Source of the DNA: Diphasiastrum complanatum
Taxonomy: Eukaryota; Streptophyta; Lycopodiopsida; Lycopodiales; Lycopodiaceae
NCBI GenBank assembly: GCA_029204225.1
Contig: CM055110.1
Coordinates: 2,777,349-2,841,348 of the forward strand
Length of the DNA stretch: 64,000 nucleotides
Direction: 5' to 3'
The notes beneath the pieces are model-generated. The model was not told where the DNA came from. It saw only the letters and a program-made list of their open reading frames with translations, and made no database searches. A program made the translations under genes and the position numbers. This document shows, piece by piece, positions 44,009 through 56,262 of the stretch. Position 1 is the first letter of the stretch. The number at the start of each line of letters is the position of its first letter.

Positions 44009-44663
44009 TGTGAAAAATACAGATCCTAAGTGGATCTAAACTCCAAGATCATTGGCTTGAATGCTTGCACTCCAAACTACATAAGCTAGGAATTGGCAAC
44101 ACATTCTATGCTACCTAGAATGCAAAGAACTTGATCAAAAAGCATTTATCACAAATGGAAACTTCCATAAACATCAAGTGCGGCCCAAAATAGCATTATA
44201 CAGTCCATAATACATCAGCCTATCACTTTTGGAAAGCACCTAAGATCATACACAATAGCTTGAAGACAATACACACAACAATGCTCTCAATGGAGGAAGA
44301 AACAATGACAATGATCTATTGATCTCAATGAAGCATACAAAAGGTTTCTCCAACCTGTTCTCCACGACTTTCCTACTATTTATGGATGAGGAAGATGACT
44401 CTCTCTCCTCTCTCTAGAAGGTACTTGACCCTAGATATTCCCTATATAGGAAAAATAGCTAAAAATGGCTTATATGACCAAAATACATCAAAATGGTCTC
44501 ATTTTGAAGGGTATGAAGTTTGACACTTCATCATACTGAAAAAATACAGTAAATAAAAACATTGTGGCCTGGTTCACACGTGTGAAACTCCAGAACCAAA
44601 ACTATTTACAATTTTAGCCAATTTAGGCCTCAAACTAGCTAGGAAATGTTGACAATTTTCACA
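44009..44663 (-). repeat. Copia-5 5' LTR
   Basis: Pairs with 38253-38907; I saw differences at 44367 (T versus C) and 44573 (T versus C). Contains the full 14-bp palindrome TTCACACGTGTGAA (44573-44586), a TATATAGG-like box and CATAAATAG box upstream of a GAGA-rich stretch. Confidence 0.93.
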
Positions 44664-46585
44664 ATTCAACCTTCAGATCACCTTATACAGAGTTTACAAT
44701 ATTTGAGCATACTGAAACTTCGAGACATCTTTGTCACATTAAAGTTGATTCCTGCATCTCATCGTCATATTCATTTTTGAGTCAACTACAGCAAGATCGA
44801 AACAAATTTAGTTAAAATTTGTTCAATCTTTAGTCCAGTCACATGTTCAACCTGTTTTAACTACGTGTTCCACATGCTGATCCAATCCTGAACATGAACA
44901 ATTACTAGCAACAACATCCCCACCAACATTTTTTTTTGGGGGGGAGAGAGTCGATATGCTTAGATCCACTGGAGCAGTTACGCTTACAGCAACAACACCA
45001 GCAAGATCAACAGCCAAGATCACAAACCCAAAGTCGACAATGACAAGGCTAAGAAGACAGATGGGCAATCCAAAGCGACTCGATCAGAAGAAGTATCCCA
45101 ATCACGATGAAGATCCTTCAGAAAAAAAAACACAAGCATTGGGAAATCAGTCTCCTTCTTCAACCGAACTCTTGCCATACTTCTGCGCCCATTCTCATGC
45201 CTAGCATTCACACCATCTACCATTGTCACCACCACCCTTCTTTCCACCTGTCTGTTTATTATCAGTTCATTTTTCTTCTGAGAAATTCCCAGTTTTGATA
45301 GTCTTACCAAAGCAGCTGGTAGATCATTGCAAGTGTCTTACGAAGACTAACTATCACCTACAATGGATGATCAGCCAAAAGAAGACCTACAAAGGCAGGC
45401 GAAACAGCTAGAAGACATCAGAAATTAAGAAAAAAATATGAGGAGGAAAGGACAAAACTTTAGCAATAGATGAGTCAGATCAACCTTGATCAAAAGAAAC
45501 TCTCTGGAGCAATGATAGTTGAATCCCCTCCTAGGAAGCCCAAAGAGATGCAAAAGTAACGGATCAAAAGAAAGAGCTGCAGAAAAAGAAAGATGATGAT
45601 AACCATGAACCTGCAAATAAAATGAGCTCCTCACCCAGCAAGTGGTTGTTAAAGCTCGACATTGCAAGGGTCCAAGGCTGCAACTGTAGAATTATCAGTT
45701 CCTTCACCCTTCCACCGGGCCTTCATCATGTTTCCTTGCCGTCACCAACCATTCTTCAAATCTGTTCCTACCACCAATTTCTTGATGATGAGTCCATCCC
45801 CTTGAGATTGATAACCAAAGTTTGTGCAACCTGCAGATCAAAGGTTTTCCTTGAGATTGGAACTTCAACTGAGAGAATAATCACGGAAACACCCAGAGGC
45901 AAATGGAGGATACAGACCTCCCAGAAGATAGAATCTACCAAGAAACCAAAGATGAGACCGTCAATGGCAGATACAAGTGACAAAACAAAGAGACACATGG
46001 AAAGCACTCGAGCATACAAGTTGTGAAGTTGTTGAGAGCTCTCCAATTTTGAAAATGTCAACCAATTGCAACAATAAGACATTTTGGTTAAACTATGGCA
46101 ATTCGTGAAAAACAGTTTTTGTGATAAAGACTGGTGACAATAAGCACTTGGTTTTATGTAAGCGAATGAGGTTCTACACTTTTTCAAGTGACGTCGAAGA
46201 TGCCAATGCAGAAGCGGAGCAACATCGTCCAATATGAGCTGCAGTGGGTCATGCAACACATTAGGGGTGGGATGATGCTGGCTGATTCTGACGAATCCCC
46301 AAGGTACTCGAACAGAGCAATTTAAGAGCACCTCTCACCTTAGACCGAGGAGGTCTATGAGAAGATGAGACTAACTAAGACTGAGAGCCAAGCAATGCTA
46401 GTTAGAAATGGCAAGCATGAACTGTGTAAACCTCATGGCGAATCCCGAAAGATGGAATGACCATGTAGGAACTAGTATTTCTAGGCAAATGTAATAAATG
46501 CAAGTAGACCCCTCTTAAAGAAAGTAGAGTGAGCCACCTTTTGATGGTGACCTCTAGTGGAGAGCATTATTCCACTTGTAATTTG
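44664..46585 (+). mobile_element. Second copy of the gag-only element, 3' internal region, inverted
   Basis: Homologous in reverse orientation to about 32530-30698. Shared blocks include AGTCACATGTTCAAC, the ACTGGAGCAGTTACG region, AGCAACAACACCAGCAAGAT, CGACTCGATCAGAAGAAGTA, TTCTTTTGATC-type and GTTTGTGCAACCTGCAGATC. The gag half is missing, and it starts abruptly beside the Copia-5 LTR at 44663. More diverged from 29.9-36.5 kb than the LTR pair there are from each other, so this is an independent older copy. Predicted peptides (STGAVTLTATTPARSTAK, RLDQKKYPNHDEDP) parallel those of the first copy. Confidence 0.8.
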
Positions 46586-47417
46586 TGAAATGTGGAAATT
46601 CCACTAGGATGCCACCTAAGGAGCTCTCTTGCTTATTTAAAAGACTCCTTTTTTGTGAAGAGGAGCCTTTTGTGAAATGTACCTACTCCATGCTGAAATG
46701 AGAAGAGCCTCCACGAGTTTTGGTGCATCCATTGAGCTCCTTGATCATGCTTGTTTCTTGAGTGATGCATTCACGATCTTGCCCTTCCCTCCTTTGTGTG
46801 TGGTTGTGGATTGTAGAGTGGATTAGATTTGCTGCTTTCCTATAGTGGATTAGTTTTCTTTTCTTGTTTGTGGATTAAAGTAGGAGCCAGCATTTAGGTA
46901 AACTAAATAGGCTAGAAATGTGGTGTAAATCTTGCATATCTTCCAATATTCTAGTTCTTGATGTTCTTGGGATGTCCAAGAATCAAAAGACTGGTTGGTT
47001 TCTTGATTCTTGGACTTCTAAATGTTGTAGATCAATTCTTATTTCTTGTTTTGTCAATTAATGCAAGTGTAGCTCACTGTTAGTATATTGTAGGGTTTGT
47101 TTTCAGAGTAGGTAGTTGTAGAATCTATTGAAATTTCATTTGGGCTGCATGCTGATCTGTAAATGAATGTTCATGGCTTGCATCTTTGTTTGAATGTAAG
47201 TGCGTTCAAGAGAGAACGACCCTGAGTTGTCCTTTGATAGGTAGGACAAAATATACTGCAACGTCAATTTGTTCTCTTTTGTCTGGTTTGGGCATCGTAA
47301 AACCAAGAACACATCTAATGAATGCCATGAAGCCTGGTAATAGGCAGAAACAGTTCTGAGTAAGTAAAGAAAACTAATAAAACCAACAGATCCTCTGGAG
47401 TAGGAGATCTGTCAACA
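46586..47417 (+). repeat. Gag-only element LTR, second copy
   Basis: Runs TGAAATGTGG to CTGTCAACA, 832 bp, the inverse of 29856-30697. It is preceded by 3' internal sequence and followed by a primer-site-like sequence, so it is an LTR shared by two element interiors. Confidence 0.85.
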
Positions 47418-47560
47418 TTTGACACCGTTGCTACTTGAACTCCAATGCATTCTACATCAAGAAGACCCACAACATTGTCCATGTTCAGATCCATGCAAAC
47501 AAACTCCAAATCTTTCAACACATATGAGTTTCTACAAACTGAATAGAGCCACAACAATGG
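47418..47560 (+). mobile_element. Start of a further gag-only element interior with primer site
   Basis: TTTGACACCGTTGCTACTTG after the LTR corresponds to TTTGACCCGTTGCCGCTTGC of the first copy. The next 120 bp are weakly similar to the region just inside the first copy (for example CATTCTA, GATCCATGCA, CAGATCC blocks). After about 47560 the similarity is lost and no gag is seen. Confidence 0.55.
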
Positions 47561-48330
47561 CTACATCACTGCTTAAATCCATGAGCTATTAGACTCACCA
47601 ATTTCTTGTTAGCAAACACACTAACAAACCTGGATTTCTTGTTAGCAAACACACTAACAAAACTAATTTGGACATATATGTAATATTGGTAAGTGATGGT
47701 TAAGATGATTATGCTTGATGATCATGAACATGGATGGTCATAAAATAATCATAATGATGATGTGTATTAATTGAAAAGTATTTAGTACAATTCATGTTTG
47801 GTGAAGAACATTCCATCAAATAAGGTGTGAAAAAGAGCCCATAATATCATAATAATTTAGGCGCAAACAAATGATTATTTTACAAAATAAAGTTGCTAGT
47901 GATGTTTTCTTCTTTTTTGAGCACTACTATTGAGAGATGTACAAAATCTTGAAGTGGGTGAAACTTAGAGTTTAACTCAATCTCCAAGTCAAAACTCGTG
48001 CTAACATGTAGCTCAATAATGTGAGAAATTGGCAAAAATCTAGCTTGGTATTTTTTATGATAGAAGTTTGTAAGTGAATCTCACATGTGTGGAGGATGTT
48101 CCCACATGTGGAGAATTGTAAAGTAAATCAAAATTTTTGATATAGGGGTCTCATAGAATTTCATAGTCAAGCATTTAGGTGTAGGATGTTGATAGGGTCA
48201 AATTTGGCATAGATGGCAAATTATCCATTTCCACTTGTAATGCCACTATTGAGCCAAAATAGTGTAGGAGGCCAAACTCGTGCCAATTAGAGTGTAGACA
48301 AGTGTAATGCTTTTGTCTGATGAAGTTTAA
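47561..48330. other. Intergenic or element remnant, nothing recognised
   Basis: AT-rich; includes a short direct duplication of TTTCTTGTTAGCAAACACAC-type sequence (47602 and 47637, 35-bp spacing) and ACATGTG palindromes near 48080-48115. No coding domain. Confidence 0.45.
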
Positions 48331-48472
48331 GAGGTCCAATAGGATTTAGAGGTGGAACCATGAGTGGTCCAATAGAATTTGAGGTTTGCTTGAAAATGGT
48401 CCAATAGAATTTAGAGGTGCATGGATCAATGGTCCAATAGGATTAAGAGGTGGCAAAAGTGTGGTCCAATCA
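48331..48472. repeat. Five tandem 32-33-bp units each with a CCAAT motif
   Basis: CCAAT occurs at 48336, 48369, 48401, 48434 and 48466, spacings 33, 32, 33 and 32 bp, in the context GGTCCAATAG(A/G)ATTTAGAGGT. The spacing is close to three helical turns, so all CCAAT boxes face the same side of the DNA. Similar single motifs lie upstream of TATA boxes at 21.69 and 49.80 kb, suggesting promoter sequence of an LTR. Confidence 0.8.
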
Positions 48473-49059
48473 TGATTGAGTATTGTGGTATCTCATGGAT
48501 CTATTAGTATCATTGTACTTCTCATTTTGGATCTAATTGATTTTGAGATTGAGTGGATTTTGAGTGTAAGTGATTTTCTAGCTTTCTCTCTCTACCCGAG
48601 AGCTATTGATGATTTTCTCTCTCTACCTGAGGAGAGCAGCTTGTGTTTACTCAGATTACTTTTGGAACACTTCCCACATGTGTGAGTGAGAGTTGGAAGT
48701 GATTGAATGCATGTAGTAGTGTGTTTTTGCCATAGATTCAAAGATAGATCTTGAATCTCAATCTAGTCTTGATCTTGGTGAATCTACACACCTTAGGAGA
48801 TCACAAGTACATGTTGTGGACAGTCCACATGTGTGAAATCAACAAATAAGATAATTGCAAATCTAGTAGTTACAACCTATATTTGATTTCAAATTGCAAT
48901 TGTGAACTATATTGTTAGCTTTTATTTTTTATATGGCTAATTGTGATGAGATACATAAGTTGATTCATAGTTGATATTTTCTAAATCATTACAACCCAAA
49001 AGAATTTCTTAATATAAGATGATTTGGTTGTTCAATTCAATTTCCAATCCCCCCCTCGA

Positions 49060-49062
<3 letters not shown>
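48473..49062. other. Intergenic, nothing recognised
   Basis: No domain recognised. Contains several near-palindromes of the form CACATGTGTGAG (48669) and CCACATGTGTGAA (48822). Confidence 0.45.

Positions 49063-49105
<43 letters not shown>
49063..49105. repeat. (CT)n microsatellite
   Basis: About 21 CT dinucleotides preceded by a short C run. Confidence 0.95.
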
Positions 49106-50625
<1,520 letters not shown>

Positions 50626-50651
50626 GGCCCTTTTTGGACTCAAAAAGGGCC
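50626..50651. repeat. Perfect hairpin, 11-bp arms and 4-base loop
   Basis: GGCCCTTTTTG, loop GACT, CAAAAAGGGCC. It lies about 25 bp after the primer-site-like sequence. It could be an element secondary structure or the end of an inverted-repeat element; no matching partner was seen. Confidence 0.7.
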
Positions 50652-50990
50652 TCTTCCTTGCCTAAACAAGTTTCCTAATCAGAATTAATTTAGTGCTAAT
50701 CAATCCTACGTGGCACCTTTACCTTGGGTTACCATACAAGGTGAGCAAGAGTTAAGGCCTAAATGTAGGTCTCATTTTCATAGACTATTGTACGTTATTT
50801 GCATAGACTATAATAGGCAACTAATAGGTAAGTTACATAATACAACTAGAGTAGGGTTAGTATAAAACGACCTTTCATTGTCCTAACTACAATAGGACCC
50901 TAGGGATGGAAACTAGTATATGCCTAATAAAGCTTATATCATGGTTAGTTCACATTGAACTTTGACACCATTTGATCAAGGTATATTGTA
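50652..50990. other. Upstream region of transposase copy B
   Basis: No recognised features. It may hold promoter or 5' terminus of the copy B element; no terminal inverted repeat matching copy A could be found by eye. Confidence 0.35.
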
Positions 50991-53710
50991 ATGTTCTACA
51001 TAGATTCTTTTGGGAAATTTGACATCTTCAAGATGACAATCAAGTATCACTTACATGTGAAGTTAGAGAAGGATTATGCGACCACCAAAGCTGCATGGGG
51101 TGTTAACTTAAATTCGTATGACATGCATTGTTGGAGATTAGAAGGAAAAAAACATATTGACCTATGGGTAAGAGGTGATTTAGACCCTCATAATCCACTG
51201 GTAGATGCTCCTCCTAAATTTTTTGATGTACATAGTTTGTTAAGGTTCGTTGGGGATGGTCGGAATGGATTGCTTGGCTATTGTCAAGCAATGGATTCTC
51301 AAAGAATCCAAGCTGAGACATTGGCAAATACGACAAACATTCATATATTAAGTATGAATGACAATTTAAAATCATTGCAAAGAATAAATATGAAATTGGA
51401 GCAGGAGATAAATGGTTTGAAAATAGAGCTTGCCAGTTCTGTCACAAAAATTGAAGAATTGCAATCTTCAATCAGTATATTTCAGAGGACAATATATGGC
51501 TTACAACGAAAGCGTAGAGTCTCGATGGATTAGCAAGCAGAAAATGAAAACACTAAGAGACACAAACTAGAAGCTTTGGCACCAGGTGGTGGTGCCAGTA
51601 AAAGACGTATGAGGGACACAAAAGAGTTCTTGAAAAAGACGGTTGGAAAAGATTTCATTGCCGGAAAATATATGAAACATTTTTTGAAGGGTAAAGATTT
51701 GATTAAGATTGTGGAAGATGAAACAAGTGATTCAATTCGCTTGAGAATTGCAAAAAGCTAGTTAACAAGTTCAAGCCAAATCCAAATGTTAAAGAGATGA
51801 TGTACGCATGCGATCAAGGAGGTGTGAGTCGCAAGGGGTATAGAGCTTTGAAGAAGTATATGAAACGCTCTGACAAAAATGGGTTAAAACGCCATCAAAT
51901 AAGACCTACTTATAAACTTGTTGAATCCGCCAAACGAGAATGCAATTCGATTTTGCTCTCTGAATTAGGAGAGTTTCAACATATTGAGGATTTTTTTACA
52001 GTAACCAATAAGAAGAAAGGACCTCCGACATGTTTTCATTATCATCAAGGCAATAATATATTCTTAGATCTGAAAAAGATCCAAGCGATGGTGATCCGAC
52101 ATTACGAAGTTAGAACAAATGGTAAGAACATTTATTGTGGATTTCGGTTTTCCATTGTATGCTTTTCTTCAACTAATATGTTTTTGTAATGAAATTTTTG
52201 TCTTACAGATTGCGAAGGCAAAGTTATATTTGCTATTAAGTTGGACGAAGCAGAAATCATAAAAGGGCGTAAACTTGAACGTGTCACAATCACCTTGATG
52301 AATCATGAATTGCAACAGTTTGGCGGAAGTTATTGTAAAGAATTTAGCGTGCAATCCGAAAATCACATATGGTGGATAGCTGCATTTGAAGTTCCTAAGG
52401 AGTCTCACGACGTACTAGAGTGGCTATTTGAAAAATGTAGTATATCTAAGATAATACATGCACAAAATGAAGGCAAATTGCTCAATGTTGAAGGGGAAAG
52501 CTTTGCTGTAGAATGGCACCTAGCTGCTGATTTAAAGACTTTGAAATGCATGTACGGTTGTGGTCCCGATGCAAATGCAAAGAATTTTTGTATATATTGT
52601 ATGTTTGAATCTGGGCGGAACAAAAGTATCTTGAATTGCAACCAATGTCTTGCACCAAATAGGCACAATCTAGACAAAGCTTGGAGTCCTGTGTTGAACA
52701 TTCCTCTTGAAAGAGTCCATTTTTGCACAATGCATGGTGAATTACGAATATTGGACAAATTATTATTTTTGCATTGTTGTTACGCATGGAACATGCAGCC
52801 CAAATCAAGAGCAGATGTTAGCATTAGAAATCTAGAAATAATTTTATCCAATATGGGATTGCACAGGGGCCATGTGAGTCTTACCAAAGACGTTGAGATG
52901 AGTGGAAAAATGCAAGATGTTCCAGCAAAAGTTTCAATGGGTGGTGTGAAAGCGAGACACCTATTGTCAAATCATACTGCACGTGAAAGCAGTGTTGAAT
53001 GGGAGTACTGGAAGAAAATATGTCAATGCACAACAAATATTGGCTCAGATCCTCGCATGGCAAGTACGCGTTCTAAGGTTTGGCAAGCATTTGATGCCTT
53101 GTCACAAACTACCAACAAAAAGATTGTGAGAGATGAAGATTTGGATAGATATGCAAGAGAAGTCAAAACATTTACTGAATTGATGATCGATGCATGGGGA
53201 GAAACACACATAACTCACTATATGGTATGTGTGTCTCATATTTTTTTACTTTCGTATTTATGTATTTGTAAAGATTTAAACTAATACAAATTTTCTATGA
53301 ACAACACATCTTCTATGCTCATGGACCTTGGTTTATGAAAACCTAATATCATTAGCTATTTGGAATACGCAAGGCATGGAAAAGTGTCATTACAGGGCAA
53401 AGGCTGCATATTTCAAAAATTCATGGCATGACGGAGGAAAGGGTCTTAGCAATGCATTGGTTGAGATATTCCAATGGTTTTGGGCCGAGGACACTTTCAA
53501 AACACAAGAACTGAAGAGTTGTGTTCAATGATCTCCAATTCAAATTCAGTCAAAAAGACAGCATGGCAGTCCTCTAATGCTAGAACAAGGCATCAAGAAT
53601 GGAGGATGTCTAGAGTCCGAGTTGGAAAGAGATGGATGCCGAGGACACCAACATCCAATGTTTTGGAAAACAGTGCTAGAGAAACTACGGAAACTGATGA
53701 GATGGAATAG
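50991..53710 (+). pseudogene. DDE-like transposase gene of an uncharacterised family, copy B
   Basis: The better preserved copy. N-terminal block 50991-51533: CWRLEGKKHIDLWVRGDLDP, FVGDGRNGLLGYC, then a coiled coil (INMKLEQEINGLKIELASSV) and a basic tail. A TAG at 51531 interrupts the frame, which resumes as EALAPGGGASKRRMRDTKEF. A frameshift near 51750-51790 precedes the helical block CDQGGVSRKGYRALKKYMKR. An intron at 52122-52208 (GTAAGA...TTACAG, phase 1) is followed by the core: IKLDEAEIIKGRKLERVTIT (Asp codon 52244), AAFEVPKESHDVLEWLFEK, EWHLAADLKTLKCMYG (Asp codon 52529), FCIYCM, VHFCTMHGELRILDKLL, and after a second intron from 53225, LAIWNTQGMEKCHYRAK with Glu codon 53379, entered through a frameshift near 53335. 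The layout D-D-CxxC-H-E is that of a zinc-insertion RNase H-fold transposase. It matches no named plant superfamily that I can confirm. Flank similarity and low copy divergence could not be measured. Confidence 0.65.
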
Positions 53711-53810
53711 AAACAATTTATGTTGAATTGTAATTCGAATATTCCTTTGTGATAAATATTACTGCCGAATTGGATTGTTGTTATAAATAGAAATTGTTTT
53801 ATTTGATTTT
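53711..53810. other. Junction between transposase copy B and copia fragment
   Basis: AT-rich linker without recognisable features. Confidence 0.4.
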
Positions 53811-55021
53811 ATAAGGACAAGTGGATTAAAGCGATGGAAGATGAGATGAATTCCATGGAGCAAAACAATGTCCGAAATCTAGAGCCATTGCCAACAGACA
53901 AGAAGACTATAAAGTACAAAGGGATTTTCAAATACAAGTATGGACCTGATGGCAACGTATCAAAATACAAGGCTAGATTGGTGGCAAAAGGTTTCTCTTA
54001 GAAGTATGGTGTTTACTATACTGAAACCTTTTTTTCAAATGTAAAGCATTTGTCCTTACGCCTACTATTTTCATATGCAGCAACATACAGTCTCAAGATC
54101 CACATAGTGGATGAAAAGATCGCCTTCCTACACGACGAGTTAAATGAAGAGGTCTATATGGACCAACCACCAGGATTCTTCTGCTCACGCTTTGCAAACT
54201 ATGCCTACTGAATGAAAGAAGCATATACGGACTGAAGCAGTATGCTAGGCAGTGGTATAAGAAGAAGAATTTCACTCTCAGATCCTTAGGGTTTCAACCA
54301 TTGATGGCCGACCACAATGTCTATATAAAGGTCACAGATGGAAAAATCATAGTCATAGCAGTCTACGTGGATGACACTTTGGTCTTGTCCAGAAGCGACA
54401 AGCTGATTGCTCAGGTGAAGCATGATATTTCACAGTATTTTGAAATATTAGACCTAGGGGAAGCAAGATGCTACCTAGGATTGCAGGTTGACAGAGATCT
54501 TGATGAAAGGAAGCTGTATCTTCACCAGTCAAGATACATCCAAAAAATCATTGATGATTTTCAAATGACAGACTACAAGGGAGCTAATACGCCGATAGTA
54601 GCTGGAATAATTCTCACCAAGCAAGAGTGCCCGCAGAATGTAGAAGAATAGGAAGCCATGTAGAACGTGCCCTGTAGGAGGTTAATCAGATCACTCATGT
54701 ACTTGGCAGATAATACACGCCCTGACATTGCTTATGCAGTTTTCAGAATGAGACAGTTTAATATCAATCCAGGCCCTATGCACTGGAAGATAGCCAAGAG
54801 AATTCTGCAATACCTTCAACAGACGATGGATTATGGGTTGTGTTTCTCTCAGCATGAAGGTTTCCAGATCAAATCCTACAGTGATGCAAGTTGGGCAACC
54901 CTGAAAGATGATTGCAAGAGCATCTCAGGAGGATGCACAATAGCAATCGGTGTAGCTGTGATATGGATCAGCAAGAAGCAGACCATAACTACGCAATCAT
55001 CCTGTGAAGCAGAGTATGTTG
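53811..55021 (+). pseudogene. Copia reverse transcriptase and RNase H fragment
   Basis: RT: DKWIKAMEDEMNSMEQNNVR, KYKARLVAKGFS then a stop, LKIHIVDEKIAFLHDELNEE, MDQPPGFF. Stops and frameshifts follow around 54190-54300. Then IIVIAVYVDDTLVLSRSD with an intact YVDD, FEILDLGEARCYLGLQVDRD, HQSRYIQKIIDDFQM, two stops at about 54649 and 54661, LIRSLMYLADNTRPDIAYAV, and RNase H KSYSDASWATLKDDCKSISG and QSSCEAEYVV, cut by the Copia-3 LTR at 55022. It is close to the Copia-1 and Copia-2 type rather than Copia-4. Confidence 0.85.
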
Positions 55022-55673
55022 TGTGAGAGATTTCAACTAGTTTAGTCTAGTTTAGTCACATTTTGGTAAATTGTCAATAAGAGGCCCAAACTCATTTTAG
55101 ACTTAGAGATAAAAATTTTGAAGTTATATTAGTTTAAAATACATTCAATAAACACTTTTTGAAAGTGTGGAAAAGTTGGTAGTCGAGTTTGAGAGAGATT
55201 CAAATTTGAACTTTGGGTACATTGAATCTAGACCCAAAAATAGTAGGGTTTACATTTTGGAGGGAAAGCCAAGTGGCCAAATAGGGTTTGGAAACTCTAT
55301 AAAAGGATGTAATCATGGAGAGACACATCTTCTCTCTTCTCTCTCTCATTTCATCATTATACATGGTTCTCTTTGGGTTCTACTGCTCATTGGTGCAATA
55401 TCTTGGTGATATCGTGCAATCTTATGTGTAGAATGTCCATATTTTGCTATTTTTGGTTCCACACATGTGAAATACAGTAGGGTACTATAATTGTATGGAA
55501 AAAAACCGTATTTTATATTTTGGTTCATGTTTGATCAGTATCTCTTAGAGTTTCATCTCATTTTGTATGTAGATGTTGTTTTTTCTACATTGGCAGGATT
55601 GTTGGTTTGTTCCTTTTTGTAACCAAAGATTTGGGACATGGATTGGATCTTGAATGATCTGAAATCCTTTACA
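55022..55673 (+). repeat. Copia-3 5' LTR
   Basis: Starts TGTGAGAGATTTC (the exact first base is uncertain by a few bp because TG is repeated) and ends CCTTTACA before the primer site. Contains CTATAAAAGG at 55297 as TATA box and a CTCTCTTCTCTCTCTC tract just downstream, the probable transcript start region. Confidence 0.7.
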
Positions 55674-55685
55674 TGGTATCAGAGC
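55674..55685 (+). promoter_or_regulatory. Copia-3 primer binding site (tRNA-iMet)
   Basis: TGGTATCAGAGC directly after the LTR. Confidence 0.92.
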
Positions 55686-56262
55686 TATTTTGTTTCTAGT
55701 TATGAAAGGATCAGCCAACTTTAGCAAGGATTTGGAGGAGTTACCAATGCTAGAGCATGCTAGATTGCTTTCTACTCAAAAATCAGCATTTTTACATGTG
55801 TAGAATTGATCTTTTGTAGGTCAAAATTCAATACTTGATCAATTTTGATTTCAAACTTGGTTTACTGGAATTAGATGACTTTTGGTGCATTAGTAAGGTC
55901 TCATTGGAGTCTACAAGAAGATATATCAAGTTTCTAGAAATTGCATGTAGAATTTGAGATATTCAATTTTTTGTGATTTTCCCCAAAACCCTAATTTTGA
56001 TTGGATCTCTAGTTTGTGAGGTTACTGAACTTCATTTGAGTGTGTTTCAATCTTAGAAAGTGGCAAGAGTCATTAGATTGAAGATAGATCATAGGTTGAT
56101 CAAGATTTCACTATTCTATGTGTTGATTTTCTAGTTAGAGTGCTAGAAGAGATTTGAGAGGTTCCATATCTTTGTGATATCTTCTTGAGTTCATTTGTTG
56201 ACATTCAAGAGAGTGCTTTGTGCATTGGAACAGGTTGAAAGAAAAGATCATGTCACTTCAAC

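Larger units (their letters stand above)
38253..44663 (-). mobile_element. Copia-5, complete and young Ty1/copia element, minus strand
   Basis: It measures 6411 bp with two 655-bp LTRs (38253-38907 and 44009-44663) in which I count two base differences by eye. Contents in minus-strand order: 5' LTR, primer site, 1.16-kb leader, a gag-protease-integrase frame, and an RT-RNase H frame offset by one base, then polypurine tract and 3' LTR. Nearly identical to Copia-4 at 57940-64000 but inverted. Flanking 5-bp sequences (CCTAG left, ATTCA right) do not match, so either a recombination event exchanged a flank or the duplication was lost. Confidence 0.92.
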
